From: Thiobacter sp964445085
GTDB lineage: Bacteria > Pseudomonadota > Gammaproteobacteria > Burkholderiales > Thiobacteraceae
Assembly (NCBI GenBank): GCA_964445085.1
Contig: CAYUJV010000010.1
Span: 1-41,939, forward strand
Length of the DNA: 41,939 bases
Reading direction: 5' to 3'
Part shown: piece by piece, positions 15,965 to 24,749 of the stretch
Position numbering within the stretch: position 1 is the first letter of the stretch
Layout of the letters: every line of letters begins with the position of its first letter
The notes under the pieces: generated by a model
What the model was told of the DNA's origin: nothing
The model's input: the letters and a program-made list of their open reading frames with translations, nothing else
Database searches by the model: none
Program-made: the position numbers and the translations under genes

Positions 15965-16088
15965 GGAAGCTCTGCAAAAGGTCGCGAGCAAGCCCGGCTG
16001 GCCGCCGAGAAGCGCACCTGTACGAGGAAGTACAGCGAGCATCGCAGGCGGGCAGACGGGCTGCGCAGTACTTTTGCAGAGCTTCCCT
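15963..16088. mobile_element. 126-bp MITE-like element, copy 2 (inverted relative to copy 1)
   Basis: The terminal inverted repeats are AGGGAAGCTCTGCAAAAG and CTTTTGCAGAGCTTCCCT, flanked on both sides by TA (CTAG...CTAG). A central CTGTAC/GTACAG hairpin is present. It differs from the reverse complement of copy 1 at about four positions. The right end lies 18 bp from the stop of the SDR gene. Confidence 0.88.
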
Positions 16089-16106
16089 AGCAAACCTGGC
16101 CCGGAG

Positions 16107-16820
16107 CTACTCGTAGATCTCCACGCAGCCGCCGCGCTTCGCCCTGGGGTGGGGACCGGCCAGCTCCACGATGCGCGCCGCCACCGTCTCCGGCGGGATG
16201 CCGATGCGCGCGCCCGAGTACTGCACCTGCATGTCGGTGGCGACGCGCCCCGGGCAGACGGCATAGACGCGGATGCCGGCGTCGCCCACTTCCTGGTCGA
16301 GCGCCTGGGTGAAGCCGACGACCCCGAACTTGGTGGCACTGTAGACCGCCAGGTCACCGACCGCATACAGGCCGACACCGGAGGCGACGTTGACGATGGT
16401 GCCGGCGCGGCGCTCCAGCATGCCCGGCAGCACCGCGCGCGTGACGAAGGCGAGGCCCTTCAGGTTCACGTCGATGATGCGGGCCATGTTGTCGTAGGTT
16501 TCTCCGACGAAGGGCCCGTGGTGCAGGATGCCGGCATTGTTCACCAGCACGTCGATCGGCCCCAGCGCCTTGATCGCTGCCTGGGTGAAACGCCGCACCT
16601 GGTCCGGGTCGGCCACGTCCGCCGTGCCGGCAAAGGCGCGGTCCGGGTCGCCGCATTCGCGCAGGGCGCGCTGCAGGTGAGCCTCGTGCCGCGCGCAGAA
16701 CGCCACGCGCGCGCCCTGCGCGATGAAGCCACGCAGGGTGGAAAAGCCGATGCCGCGGGCACCGCCGGTCACCAGGACCACCTTGTCGACGAAATCCCCT
16801 TCCCGGGCCGGCCGTTCCAT
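16107..16820 (-). CDS. Short-chain dehydrogenase/reductase (SDR family)
   Basis: A 237-aa classical SDR. The cofactor site is VTGGARGIGFS (residues 17-27), with the structural VNNAGILHHGPF. The catalytic set is Ser147 (NVASGVG), Tyr160 and Lys164 (VYSATKFG). The residue after the second beta strand is Arg in CARHEAH, which suggests NADP(H). The substrate is unknown. I chose the ATG at 16820, with GGAGAAGG just upstream; the frame stays open to 16988. It is divergent from the EamA gene across 91 bp, and its 3' end is next to a 126-bp element. Confidence 0.88.
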   Translation of the reverse strand: MERPAREGDFVDKVVLVTGGARGIGFSTLRGFIAQGARVAFCARHEAHLQRALRECGDPDRAFAGTADVADPDQVRRFTQAAIKALGPIDVLVNNAGILHHGPFVGETYDNMARIIDVNLKGLAFVTRAVLPGMLERRAGTIVNVASGVGLYAVGDLAVYSATKFGVVGFTQALDQEVGDAGIRVYAVCPGRVATDMQVQYSGARIGIPPETVAARIVELAGPHPRAKRGGCVEIYE

Positions 16821-16911
16821 CGCCTTCTCCACGTGTATGCCACAAGTGCATTGTAGCCAGCACTTGCGCATAATGTCGGCCTGACCCGCCCCGCCATCGC
16901 AAGGACCCTGC

Positions 16912-17322
16912 ATGCAACCCTGGATTCCACCCGCGCTCGCCACCTTCGTCCTGTGGGGCGCGTGGGCCCTGCTGCCCAAGTTCGCCATCCGCTACATCGA
17001 CCCCAGAAGCGCCATCGTCTACCAGGCCATCGGCGTGGCCAGCGTCGCCTTCATCCTGGCGGCGAGCATGGCGTTCAAGCCGGCCTGGGATTGGCGCGGC
17101 GCCTCCTTCGCCGTGGCCACCGGCATGCTCGGCTTCACCGGCGCGGTGTTCTATCTGTATGCGCTCACGCGCGGGCCGGTGGGCCTGGTGGCGGTGAGTA
17201 CCGCGCTCTACCCCGCGCTCACCGTGCTGCTCGCCTGGCTGTTCCTGGGCGAGACGGTGACCCTGCGCCAGGGCATCGGCCTGGTGTTCGCGCTGATCGC
17301 GCTGGTGCTGTTCGCAGGCTGA
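16912..17322 (+). CDS. EamA-domain half transporter (DMT superfamily)
   Basis: A 136-aa inner-membrane protein with four to five hydrophobic segments (PALATFVLWGAWALL, IGVASVAFILAASM, ASFAVATGMLGFTGAVFYLY, LVAVSTALYPALTVLLAWLF, GIGLVFALIALVLF). It carries a single EamA repeat, with the typical LFLGETVTLRQGIG near the end. Single-repeat members work as dimers, and the substrate cannot be read from sequence. The next gene begins 8 bp after its stop. Confidence 0.85.
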   Translation: MQPWIPPALATFVLWGAWALLPKFAIRYIDPRSAIVYQAIGVASVAFILAASMAFKPAWDWRGASFAVATGMLGFTGAVFYLYALTRGPVGLVAVSTALYPALTVLLAWLFLGETVTLRQGIGLVFALIALVLFAG

Positions 17323-17330
17323 GGCAGGCG

Positions 17331-17687
17331 ATGCAGGACAACGGGCTCGTGTGCTGGAAATGCGGCGCCTCCATCGGCGACGAGCCGCTGCCCCTGAGCC
17401 GCCTGGCCGAATGCCGCGCCTGCCGCGCCCAGCTGCACGTCTGCCGCATGTGCCGCTTCTACGACACCCGCGCGGCCAAGGCCTGCCGCGAGACGGTGGC
17501 CGAGGAAGTGCGGGACAAGGAGCGGGCCAACTTCTGCGGCTACTTCCAGCCGCGCAAGGACGCCCATGTCCCGGGGGCAGGCGCGGCACGGGACCCGCGC
17601 GCCGCACTCGATGCCCTGTTCGGGGGCGCGCCGCAGGCCGACACCACGCCGGGCAATCCGCTGGACGACCTGTTCCGCAAGGACTGA
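17331..17687 (+). CDS. Small cysteine-rich (zinc-ribbon-like) protein
   Basis: A 118-aa protein with many cysteines in CxxC pairs: LVCWKCGASIG, ECRACRAQLHVCRMCRFYD, then ACRETV and NFCGYFQPR. Metal binding, probably zinc, is likely; no catalytic motif is seen. The C-terminal third is Ala/Pro-rich and ends in NPLDDLFRKD, like a flexible tail. It starts 8 bp after the EamA gene, so the two are probably co-transcribed. A 14-bp perfect palindrome GCGCCGGCCGGCGC follows the stop (17688-17701). I do not know the function. Confidence 0.8.
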   Translation: MQDNGLVCWKCGASIGDEPLPLSRLAECRACRAQLHVCRMCRFYDTRAAKACRETVAEEVRDKERANFCGYFQPRKDAHVPGAGAARDPRAALDALFGGAPQADTTPGNPLDDLFRKD

Positions 17688-17714
17688 GCGCCGGCCGGCG
17701 CGGGCGTTTCGGAG

Positions 17715-17720
17715 TAAAAT
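17715..17720 (+). promoter_or_regulatory. Candidate -10 box
   Basis: TAAAAT sits 33 bp before the ATG at 17754. There is no convincing -35 element in the GC-rich upstream DNA. Confidence 0.35.
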
Positions 17721-17753
17721 TGCGCTCGCTTACAACCTCTTCGCAGCCAGACC

Positions 17754-18068
17754 ATGATGACGGACACCCCCGAGAACGAACCCCACCTGTTCGATGACGC
17801 CGCCGCGGCCGTGGTGGAGCTGGGCAACCGCCTGCTCGACCAGAACAAGGACGCCGACCCCTGGGACGTGGCATCGGGCATCCTCGCCGGTGCGATCCAG
17901 TACTGGCTCTATGCCCACCAGCCCTGCGCCGACCCCTACTGCGAATCCTGCGTGGAAGTGGCCACGGCCGAGCAGCGCATGAAACTGCTGCTGGAAGAAA
18001 TCAGGGAATTCGCGGAAGAGAGCGACTACTACCACAGCCCGACCGACAGCAACGCCGGCCGCGCCTAG
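17754..18068 (+). CDS. Conserved hypothetical small protein
   Basis: A 104-aa acidic, soluble, mainly helical protein. The cysteines CADPYCESCVEV could bind a metal ion. No domain is recognised. It starts with two adjacent ATG codons (17754 and 17757), with no strong ribosome site. It is convergent with lolD, 48 bp apart, and an imperfect CAAGA...TCTTG hairpin in the gap could serve as a weak terminator. Confidence 0.7.
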   Translation: MMTDTPENEPHLFDDAAAAVVELGNRLLDQNKDADPWDVASGILAGAIQYWLYAHQPCADPYCESCVEVATAEQRMKLLLEEIREFAEESDYYHSPTDSNAGRA

Positions 18069-18116
18069 CGCTGCGTCGCAAGACCCCTGCCGGCGCGGGT
18101 TCTTGGACGGGCCGGT

Positions 18117-18800
18117 TCAGTCGCGCAGGACGCCGTCTTCCAGCGTCAGGATGCGCTGCGCCTTGGCGGCGAGCTGGGTGTCGTGGGTGACGATGACGAA
18201 GCTGGTGCCGAGGGACGCGTTGAGCGCCAGCATGAGGTCGAACACGCTCTCGGCGGTGCGCCGGTCCAGATTGCCCGTGGGCTCGTCCGCCAGCACGCAG
18301 GCCGGCTTGGTCACCAGCGCCCGCGCCACGGCGGCGCGCTGGCGCTCCCCGCCGGACAGCTCGCCCGGCTTGTGGTCCAGGCGATGCTTCAGGCCCACCT
18401 GCTCCAGCATCGCCGCCGCCTCCGCCCGGGCCGCCGCCGGCGGCATGCGCCGGATCAGCAGCGGCATGGCGACGTTCTCCAGCGCCGTGAACTCCGGCAG
18501 CAGATGATGGAACTGGTAGACGAAGCCGAGCGCCTCGTTGCGCAGCTGCCCGCGCTCAGTGTCGCTCAGGCTCTGCATGTCGCGGTCGAGGATGCGCACC
18601 TGGCCGCCGCTGGCCGCGTCCAGGCCGCCCAGGATATGCAGCAGCGTGCTCTTGCCCGAGCCGGAGGCGCCGACGATGGCCACGCGCTCGCCGCGCGCCA
18701 CTTCCAGGTTCACGCCGGCCAGCACCGGCACCTCGGTCTTGCCCTGCCAGTAGGACTTCTTCAGCCCGCGGCAGGCGAGCACCACGCCCGGCTCACTCAT
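18117..18800 (-). CDS. lolD: Lipoprotein-releasing ABC transporter ATPase LolD
   Basis: A 227-aa ATPase that powers extraction of outer-membrane lipoproteins from the inner membrane by LolCDE. Walker A is GASGSGKST, the signature is LSGGERQRAAVARAL, and Walker B is CVLADEPTGNLD with a following switch His in VTHD. FVYQFHHLLPEFTALENVAMP is characteristic of LolD. Its ATG lies inside the end of lolC (8-bp overlap), implying translational coupling. Confidence 0.95.
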   Translation of the reverse strand: MSEPGVVLACRGLKKSYWQGKTEVPVLAGVNLEVARGERVAIVGASGSGKSTLLHILGGLDAASGGQVRILDRDMQSLSDTERGQLRNEALGFVYQFHHLLPEFTALENVAMPLLIRRMPPAAARAEAAAMLEQVGLKHRLDHKPGELSGGERQRAAVARALVTKPACVLADEPTGNLDRRTAESVFDLMLALNASLGTSFVIVTHDTQLAAKAQRILTLEDGVLRD

Positions 18801-20037
18801 AGCGCAGCGCCTCCGCCGGATTGATCTTGGACGCGCGCCAGGAAGGATAGAGCGTCGCCAGCAGCGAGAGCGTGAACGACACCACGGCGATCGAGATCAC
18901 GTCGGTCGCCTGCACCTGGGACGGCAGTTCGGAGATGTAATACACGTCCTTCGCCAGGAAGTGGATGCCGAACAGGCGCTCGATGGCCGGCACCACCACG
19001 TCGATGTTGGACGCCAGCGCCACGCCGCCCGCCACGCCGATCAGGGTGCCGACCACACCGATGATGGTGCCCTGCACGATGAAGATCTTCATGATGCTGC
19101 GCGGGCTCGCGCCCAGCGTGCGCAGGATGGCGATGTCGGCCTGCTTGTCGGTGACCACCATCACCAGGGTGGACACGATGTTGAACGCGGCCACCGCGAC
19201 GATGAAGAACATGATCACGAACATCACCGTCTTCTCCATCTGGATGGCGCGGAAGAAGTTGGCGTTCTGCTGGGTCCAGTCGCGGATGAACAGATTCCCC
19301 GGGAGGGTGTCGCCCAGCTCGCGGCTCACCCGCGGCGCCGCGAACAGATCGCGCAGCTTCAGGCGCACGCCGGACACGCGATCCCCCATGCGGTAGAGCT
19401 TGGCCGCATCCTCCATGTTGATCAGGGCGAGACCCGCGTCATAGACGTTCATGTCCACTTCGAAGATGCCCACCACGGTGAACTGCTTCAGGCGCGGCAG
19501 GATGCCGGCGGGGGTGACGTTGCCCTGCGGCGCGATCACCGTGACCTTGTCGCCGGGGCGCACGCCGAGGGAGCGCGCGAGTTCGGCCCCGAGCACGATG
19601 CCGAACCCGTCCGGCCGCAGGTCTTCGAGGCGGCCGGCCTTCATGTGCTCGCCGATGTCGGCCACCTTGCGCTCCTCCTCCGGCAGGATGCCGCGGATGA
19701 GCGCCCCCTGCACCGCCTGGTCGTAGGACAGCATGCCCTGCGCCATGATGTAGGGCGCCGCCCCCACCACTTCCGGATTGGTGGCCGCCTCGCGCGCAAT
19801 CAGCGGCCAGTCCGCCAGGGTGCCGCCGAAGTCGCTGATCTCGATGTGCGACGCCACGCCGAGGATGCGCGCGCGCAGCTCCTCCTGGAAGCCGTTCATC
19901 ACCGACAGCACGGTGATCAGCACCACGATGCCGAGGGCGATGCCCACCATCGAGGTCAGCGAGATGAAGGAGATGAAGTGATTGCGGCGCTTGGCGCGGG
20001 TGTAGCGCAGGCCGATGAATAACTCGTAGGGCGTCAC
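18793..20037 (-). CDS. lolC: Lipoprotein-releasing system permease LolC/LolE
   Basis: A 414-aa inner-membrane protein with one N-terminal TM (GIALGIVVLITVLSVM), a large periplasmic domain (about residues 50-265) and three C-terminal TMs (FVIMFFIVAVAAFNIVSTLV, IIGVVGTLIGVAGGVALA, DVISIAVVSFTLSLLATL). It begins ELFIGLRYTRAKRRNHFISF, as is usual for LolC/E. Only one permease gene accompanies lolD, so the complex may use two copies of one subunit (LolF-like), or a second permease lies elsewhere. Confidence 0.93.
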   Translation of the reverse strand: MTPYELFIGLRYTRAKRRNHFISFISLTSMVGIALGIVVLITVLSVMNGFQEELRARILGVASHIEISDFGGTLADWPLIAREAATNPEVVGAAPYIMAQGMLSYDQAVQGALIRGILPEEERKVADIGEHMKAGRLEDLRPDGFGIVLGAELARSLGVRPGDKVTVIAPQGNVTPAGILPRLKQFTVVGIFEVDMNVYDAGLALINMEDAAKLYRMGDRVSGVRLKLRDLFAAPRVSRELGDTLPGNLFIRDWTQQNANFFRAIQMEKTVMFVIMFFIVAVAAFNIVSTLVMVVTDKQADIAILRTLGASPRSIMKIFIVQGTIIGVVGTLIGVAGGVALASNIDVVVPAIERLFGIHFLAKDVYYISELPSQVQATDVISIAVVSFTLSLLATLYPSWRASKINPAEALRYE

Positions 20038-20112
20038 GGGGTAGCCTTGTGCAAACAGCCTGAGAGTTTGCCACAGGCCGCCCCGTGCCGGGTAGCGGAG
20101 ATGGGCGCCGCG

Positions 20113-20912
20113 TCAGATGGAGTAGGCGGACACCGCCGGGACGCGATAGTTGCCCTGGGTCATCAGGTCGACCCCGCACTCCAGCTGTTCCAGCCAGTCG
20201 AGGAAGCGGTTGACCATGGCCTTGCCCCTGAACGGGCGGCCGTGCTGGGGAACGATCCACTCCACGTCGAGTTCGCGCACCATGTTGGCCCAGTAGCGCG
20301 CGACCTTGTTCGAATTCATGATGCGGCGGTGGAACGGCTCCATGTCCTGCAGGTGCCGGTCGAAGTCCTCCACCGGCCTGCCCGCCTCCGCGTTCGCCAC
20401 CAGCGAGGCGCCCACATCCCCGGAGAAGAGGATCTTCGAGACCGGGTCGTAGAAGTGGAAATTGCCCTCGGAATGCAGGAAATGCGCCGGCAGCGCCTTG
20501 AGCACGCTGTCGCCGAGGCGGATATTCATGCCCTCGTCCGGGACCGCCACGATGCGCCCGGCGGTGTTGCCGGCGCCGCAGAAGTGGGGCAGGAAGCGCG
20601 CCCACAGCCGCGAGATGACGACCTTGCATTCGGTCTGCACCATCCACTTGTTGAGGGAGGCGACGATGTCCGGGTCGGCATGGGACGCCAGGATGTAGTC
20701 CAGCCGGCGCGCGGGGAAATACCGGGCATGGCCATGAGCAGGCCGTTGTAGGTCATGTTGCCGCCGGGGTCGATGAGCGCGCCGTGGCCGTCGGTCACGA
20801 CCAGGAACTGGTTTGCCTGCACCGCGCAGTGGTCCACCGCGCATTCGTCCTCCACCAGATCCTCGAACATGAGGCACACGTGGCGGCCGTCGTTGTACAA
20901 CTCGATTGCCAT
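20113..20912 (-). pseudogene. Metallo-beta-lactamase-fold (ODP-like) gene with a single-base frameshift
   Basis: The reading starts at the ATG at 20912 (GGGGAG just upstream): MAIELYNDGRHVCLMFEDLV to NMTYNGLLMAM. It then needs a one-base shift near 20726 to continue as RYFPARRLDYILASHADPDI through to the stop at 20113. Both halves belong to one MBL-fold protein of about 267 aa related to the di-iron domain of flavodiiron proteins and to the oxygen-binding di-iron protein ODP. Metal-site motifs are SHADPD, HFLHSEGNFHFYD, FSGDVGASL and VPQHGRPF. One base appears missing between ATG and CCC at 20724-20727. Apart from the shift, both parts look intact, so this is either a recent mutation or a sequencing error. 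Without correction the product would be truncated after about 65 meaningful residues. Confidence 0.8.
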
Positions 20913-21043
20913 TTCTGCTCCCCTTTTGCAGGGCCGCGCACAACGGCATCCGCCCGCGGCCACGCAAAAATGATAACAGAAGTTGTTTGTCCTGTATATG
21001 CGGCGAGCAGGGAAATGGCCCGCGGGTGCGCGAGCAGGGAGCG

Positions 21044-21493
21044 TTACAGCATGTCCGGCGCGATCACCGCGCGCAACACCGTCTGCGCCTCGTCCTGGCG
21101 CACGCGGTTGGTGATCCACCACACGGCGCCCTTCTTGATGCTCCAGTCCTGCTCCTGGCCGGAGAGCAGCAGCGCCGCGACCTGGCCCAGGGTGGGCTGA
21201 TGGCCGACCACCACGACGGTGCCGTTCTCGGGCCAGCCTGCGGCCGCGAGAATGGACGCCGCGCTCGCACCCACGCCCAGGGCCGGCGAGATCTCCGGCT
21301 TGTCGGCCAGCGCGGAGGCGGTCTGGATCGCCCGCGTCGCGTTGCTGCAGATGACGCGCGCGTCCTTCGGCAGCCGTGCCTTCAGCCACGCCGCCATTTC
21401 CCGCGCCTGCTTCTCACCCTTCGCCGTCAGCTTGCGCGTCTTGTCCGGCACGCCATCCTCCGCTTCCGCGTGGCGCCACAAAATTAAATCCAA
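21044..21493 (-). CDS. sixA: Phosphohistidine phosphatase SixA
   Basis: A 149-aa histidine-phosphatase-fold protein with the N-terminal RHAEAED (His8) and a second site VVVGHQPTLGQ. SixA dephosphorylates phosphohistidine on HPt domains or NPr; the target here is unknown. The start is TTG at 21493, giving MDLILWRHAEAED, with GGAG 9 nt upstream; there is no in-frame ATG nearby. It is divergent from the rpfE-like gene across an AT-rich 55-bp region that should contain both promoters. No gene is seen between it and the broken MBL gene (131 bp). Confidence 0.9.
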   Translation of the reverse strand: MDLILWRHAEAEDGVPDKTRKLTAKGEKQAREMAAWLKARLPKDARVICSNATRAIQTASALADKPEISPALGVGASAASILAAAGWPENGTVVVVGHQPTLGQVAALLLSGQEQDWSIKKGAVWWITNRVRQDEAQTVLRAVIAPDML

Positions 21494-21548
21494 TTCATCG
21501 ATCTCCGAAAATTCATGAATTTTAAACAGCGAATGTTACATTTGGGAC

Positions 21549-22589
21549 ATGCGCCTGACACTCCTGATCCCCGACCTGATCCCAGCCCGGCCGCCGGGCG
21601 GGCTGATCGACGTGTATCGCGACCTGCACGTGCCGGACCTCGCTTTCCTGCTCGGCCGCGCCCGCCGCCGCAGCACGCCCGGCACCTCCCTCGAAGCCTG
21701 GCTGTGCCGCGCCTTCGGCGTGACGGCCGACCCCGACCTGCCAATCGCCGCCCTCACCCTGCTCGCCGAACACGGCGACCCGGGGGACGCGTTCTGGATG
21801 CGCGCCGACCCGGTGCACCTGCAGGCGCAGCAGGACCAGCTGGTGCTGTTCGGCACGGAGGCGCTGGCCATCTCCCGCGCCGAGGCCGACCAGCTGCTGG
21901 AAGCGCTCAACACGCACTTCGCCGGCAGTGCCTACACCTTTCACGGCCTGCGCCCGGAGCACTGGTACGCGCGGCTGCCGGCGGCCATCGACATCCGGAC
22001 GGCGGCGCTGCCGGACGTGGCCGGCAGGAGCATCAACAGCCATCTGCCCGAGGGAAACGACGGCGCAAAGCTGCGCAAGCTGATGAACGAGGTGCAGATG
22101 CTGCTGCACGCGCACCCGGTGAACCAGATGCGCGAGGCCCAGGGCCAGCCGGCGATCAACAGCCTCTGGTTCTGGGGCAGCGGGCGCCTGCCGACGGTCC
22201 ACGCCCGGCCCTATGCCCATGTCTGGGCCGACAACGCGCTGGCGCAAGGCCTGGCCAGCGCCGCCCACAGCCATTGGTCGGACCTGCCGGAACAGGGCAG
22301 CGTGCTGCTGCAGAACGCGGCGGGGGACGGCGAGCATCTGCTCGTGCTCGACAGCCTGCGCAGCGCCGCGAGCCAGGGCGATCACGCCGCCTGGCAGAAA
22401 GGCTTGCGCGCCCTCGAGGAAAACTGGTTCAAGCCGCTTGCCCACGCCTACCGCAAGGGCCGCCTGGAGGAACTGACCATCCACGCGCTGGACCGGCGCC
22501 ACAGCATGGCGTTCACGCTGGGGCCGCGTGCGCGCTGGAAATTCTGGCGCCGTCCGCGCGCGCTCAAAGACTACGCCACCGCCGCATGA
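21549..22589 (+). CDS. RpfE-type / phosphoglycerate-mutase-like protein
   Basis: A 346-aa cytoplasmic protein of the family annotated as regulatory protein RpfE or phosphoglycerate mutase in Xanthomonas and betaproteobacteria. Diagnostic parts are HLPEGNDGAKLRKLMNEVQM, then INSLWFWGSGRLP, and SMAFTLGPRARWKFWRRP at the C-terminus. The alkaline-phosphatase-type metal site of true mutases is not evident, so enzymatic function is doubtful. In X. campestris, rpfE lies next to recJ, as it does here. The stop overlaps the next ATG (ATGA). Confidence 0.8.
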   Translation: MRLTLLIPDLIPARPPGGLIDVYRDLHVPDLAFLLGRARRRSTPGTSLEAWLCRAFGVTADPDLPIAALTLLAEHGDPGDAFWMRADPVHLQAQQDQLVLFGTEALAISRAEADQLLEALNTHFAGSAYTFHGLRPEHWYARLPAAIDIRTAALPDVAGRSINSHLPEGNDGAKLRKLMNEVQMLLHAHPVNQMREAQGQPAINSLWFWGSGRLPTVHARPYAHVWADNALAQGLASAAHSHWSDLPEQGSVLLQNAAGDGEHLLVLDSLRSAASQGDHAAWQKGLRALEENWFKPLAHAYRKGRLEELTIHALDRRHSMAFTLGPRARWKFWRRPRALKDYATAA

Positions 22590-22951
22590 GCACCCACAGC
22601 CGCTATGCCGATGTACCGCCGTTCATCACCAAGGACGGCTCGGAGATCCGCGAGCTCATGCACCCGGACCGCGCCGCCGTGCGCCAGCAGAGTCTGGCCG
22701 AGGCCATCGTGCAGCCGGGGCAGACCACGGCGCTGCACCGGCACCACACCAGCGAGGAGATCTACCACGTCACGCGCGGCCGCGGCCGCATGACGCTCGG
22801 CAGCGAGACCCTGGCGGTGGAGGCCGGCGACACCGTCTGCATCGCGCCCGGGACGCCCCATCGCATCGCGAACACCGGCGACGGCCCGCTGCACATCCTG
22901 TGCGCCTGTTCGCCTGCCTACTCGGACGCCGACACCGAGCTGCTCGAATAG
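22586..22951 (+). CDS. Cupin-domain protein
   Basis: A 121-aa single-domain cupin. Motif 1 is TTALHRHHTSEEIYHVTRGR and motif 2 is CIAPGTPHRIANTGD; the histidines and glutamate can bind a metal ion. The ligand and reaction are unknown. Its ATG overlaps the rpfE-like stop by 4 bp, implying co-translation, and recJ follows 43 bp on. Confidence 0.85.
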   Translation: MSTHSRYADVPPFITKDGSEIRELMHPDRAAVRQQSLAEAIVQPGQTTALHRHHTSEEIYHVTRGRGRMTLGSETLAVEAGDTVCIAPGTPHRIANTGDGPLHILCACSPAYSDADTELLE

Positions 22952-22994
22952 CCGCTGCGCCGGGCGGCAGGACCCCCTATGGCATAATTCCGTC

Positions 22995-24749
22995 ATGACC
23001 CAGATCACGGTGCGAGAGTATCGTCCTGCCGACTTCGAAGCCCTCACCCGCCATGGCCTGCCGCCTCTTCTCGCCCGCATCTACGCCGCCCGCGGCGTGC
23101 GCGACCCGAAGCAGCTCGACGCCGAACTCGGCGGGCTGTTGCCCATCGACGACCTGACGAACGCGCAGGCAATGGCGCGCCATCTGGCCGATGCCATCGC
23201 ACAGCACAAGCGCCTGCTGATCATCGCCGACTACGATTCGGACGGCGCCACCGCCTGCGCGGTCGGGCTGCGAGCGCTGCGCGAATTCGGCGCGCGGGTG
23301 GACTACCTGGTGCCGAACCGCTTCGAGTACGGCTACGGGCTCACGCCGGAGATCGTGCGCCTGGCGGCGGGAGGGTCGCCGCCAAGCAGCGGGGCTCCCC
23401 TTGCGGCTGCCGCCCACGACAAGCCCGACATCCTCATCACCGTCGACAACGGCATCGCCAGCCACGCCGGGGTGGCGGAAGCCCGGCGCCTGGGCATGGA
23501 GGTCCTCGTCACCGACCATCACCTGCCCGCCCAGAGCGAAACGGGAATCACCCTGCCCGATGCGGCGGTGATCGTGAACCCGAACCAGCCCGGCTGCCCC
23601 TTCGCGAGCAAGCACCTCGCCGGCGTCGGCGTCATCTTCTATGTCATGCTCGCGCTGCGCGCCGAACTGCGGGCGCGCGGTGCGTTCGCGGGCAAGCCGG
23701 AGCCGAACCTGGGAAAACTCCTCGACCTGGTCGCCCTGGGCACGGTGGCGGACGTGGTGAAGCTCGACGACAACAATCGCATCCTGGTGCACCAGGGCCT
23801 GGCCCGAATCCGCGCCGGCCGGGCCTGCGCCGGCATCCAGGCGCTGTTCCGCGTCGCGGGGCGCGATCCGCGCCGGGCCTCCAGCTGGGACCTGGGCTTC
23901 GCCCTCGGGCCGCGCCTGAATGCGGCGGGACGCCTCACCGACATGTCCCTCGGCATCGAGCTGCTGACCACGGACGACCCCGCCCTCGCCGACGAGCTGG
24001 CGCAGAAACTGGACGCCCTCAACCGCGAACGGCGCGAAATCGAGGCCGACATGCATGAGTCGGCGCTGGCCGCACTGGAAGGGATGCAGGCCGGCGACAG
24101 TTTCTCCCTGAGCCTGTTCGATGCGAACTGGCACCAGGGCGTGATCGGCATCCTCGCCTCGCGCATCAAGGAGAAATTCCATCGCCCGGTGATCGCCTTC
24201 GCCCGGGGCAACGGCGGCGACCTGAAGGGCTCGGGGCGCTCGATCCCCGGCTTCCACCTGCGCGACGCGCTCGATCTCGTCGCGAAGCGCCATCCGGACC
24301 TGCTGAAAAAATTCGGCGGTCATGCCATGGCGGCCGGCCTCACCATCGCCGAGGCGGATTTCGCCGCCTTCGCCCGCGCGTTCGAAGCGGTGGCGCAGGA
24401 GCTGCTCACGCCCGGGCTGCTCGCGCGCACGATCGAGACCGACGGCACCCTGCCCCTGGCCGAGGCGCGGCTGGACTTGGCGCGCGCCCTGGCGGAGCAG
24501 GTGTGGGGGCAGGGCTTTCCGCAGCCGAGCTTCCGCGACCGCTTCGTGGTCGAGGCGCAGCGCATCGTCGGCGAGAAGCACACCAAGCTGCGCCTGGCGC
24601 GGGACGCGAGCCGCTTCGAGGCCATGCTGTTCTTTCGCAACGAGACCCTGCCGCGCGAGATCGAGGCGGTCTACCGGCTGGACGTGAACCACTACAATGG
24701 GAGCGAGAGCCTGCAGTTGATCATCGAGCACTGGGACGCCGCAGCCTGA
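22995..24749 (+). CDS. recJ: Single-stranded-DNA-specific exonuclease RecJ
   Basis: A 584-aa 5'-3' exonuclease of DNA repair and recombination. DHH-family motifs are IADYDSDGATA (motif I), ITVDNGIASHAG (motif II) and VTDHHLP (motif III). DHHA1 motifs follow (GSGRSIPGFHLRDAL, FGGHAMAAG). Length matches E. coli RecJ (577 aa), except for about 17 extra residues (AAGGSPPSSGAPLAAAAH) between motifs I and II. No ribosome site is visible; a -10-like CATAAT lies at 22983-22988, only 7 bp from the ATG. The stop overlaps the next ATG (TGATG). Confidence 0.95.
   Translation: MTQITVREYRPADFEALTRHGLPPLLARIYAARGVRDPKQLDAELGGLLPIDDLTNAQAMARHLADAIAQHKRLLIIADYDSDGATACAVGLRALREFGARVDYLVPNRFEYGYGLTPEIVRLAAGGSPPSSGAPLAAAAHDKPDILITVDNGIASHAGVAEARRLGMEVLVTDHHLPAQSETGITLPDAAVIVNPNQPGCPFASKHLAGVGVIFYVMLALRAELRARGAFAGKPEPNLGKLLDLVALGTVADVVKLDDNNRILVHQGLARIRAGRACAGIQALFRVAGRDPRRASSWDLGFALGPRLNAAGRLTDMSLGIELLTTDDPALADELAQKLDALNRERREIEADMHESALAALEGMQAGDSFSLSLFDANWHQGVIGILASRIKEKFHRPVIAFARGNGGDLKGSGRSIPGFHLRDALDLVAKRHPDLLKKFGGHAMAAGLTIAEADFAAFARAFEAVAQELLTPGLLARTIETDGTLPLAEARLDLARALAEQVWGQGFPQPSFRDRFVVEAQRIVGEKHTKLRLARDASRFEAMLFFRNETLPREIEAVYRLDVNHYNGSESLQLIIEHWDAAA

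Noticed and set aside
17688..17701. GCGCCGGCCGGCGC as a terminator
   Set aside because: It is a perfect palindrome but has no loop and no following T-run; probably chance in GC-rich DNA.
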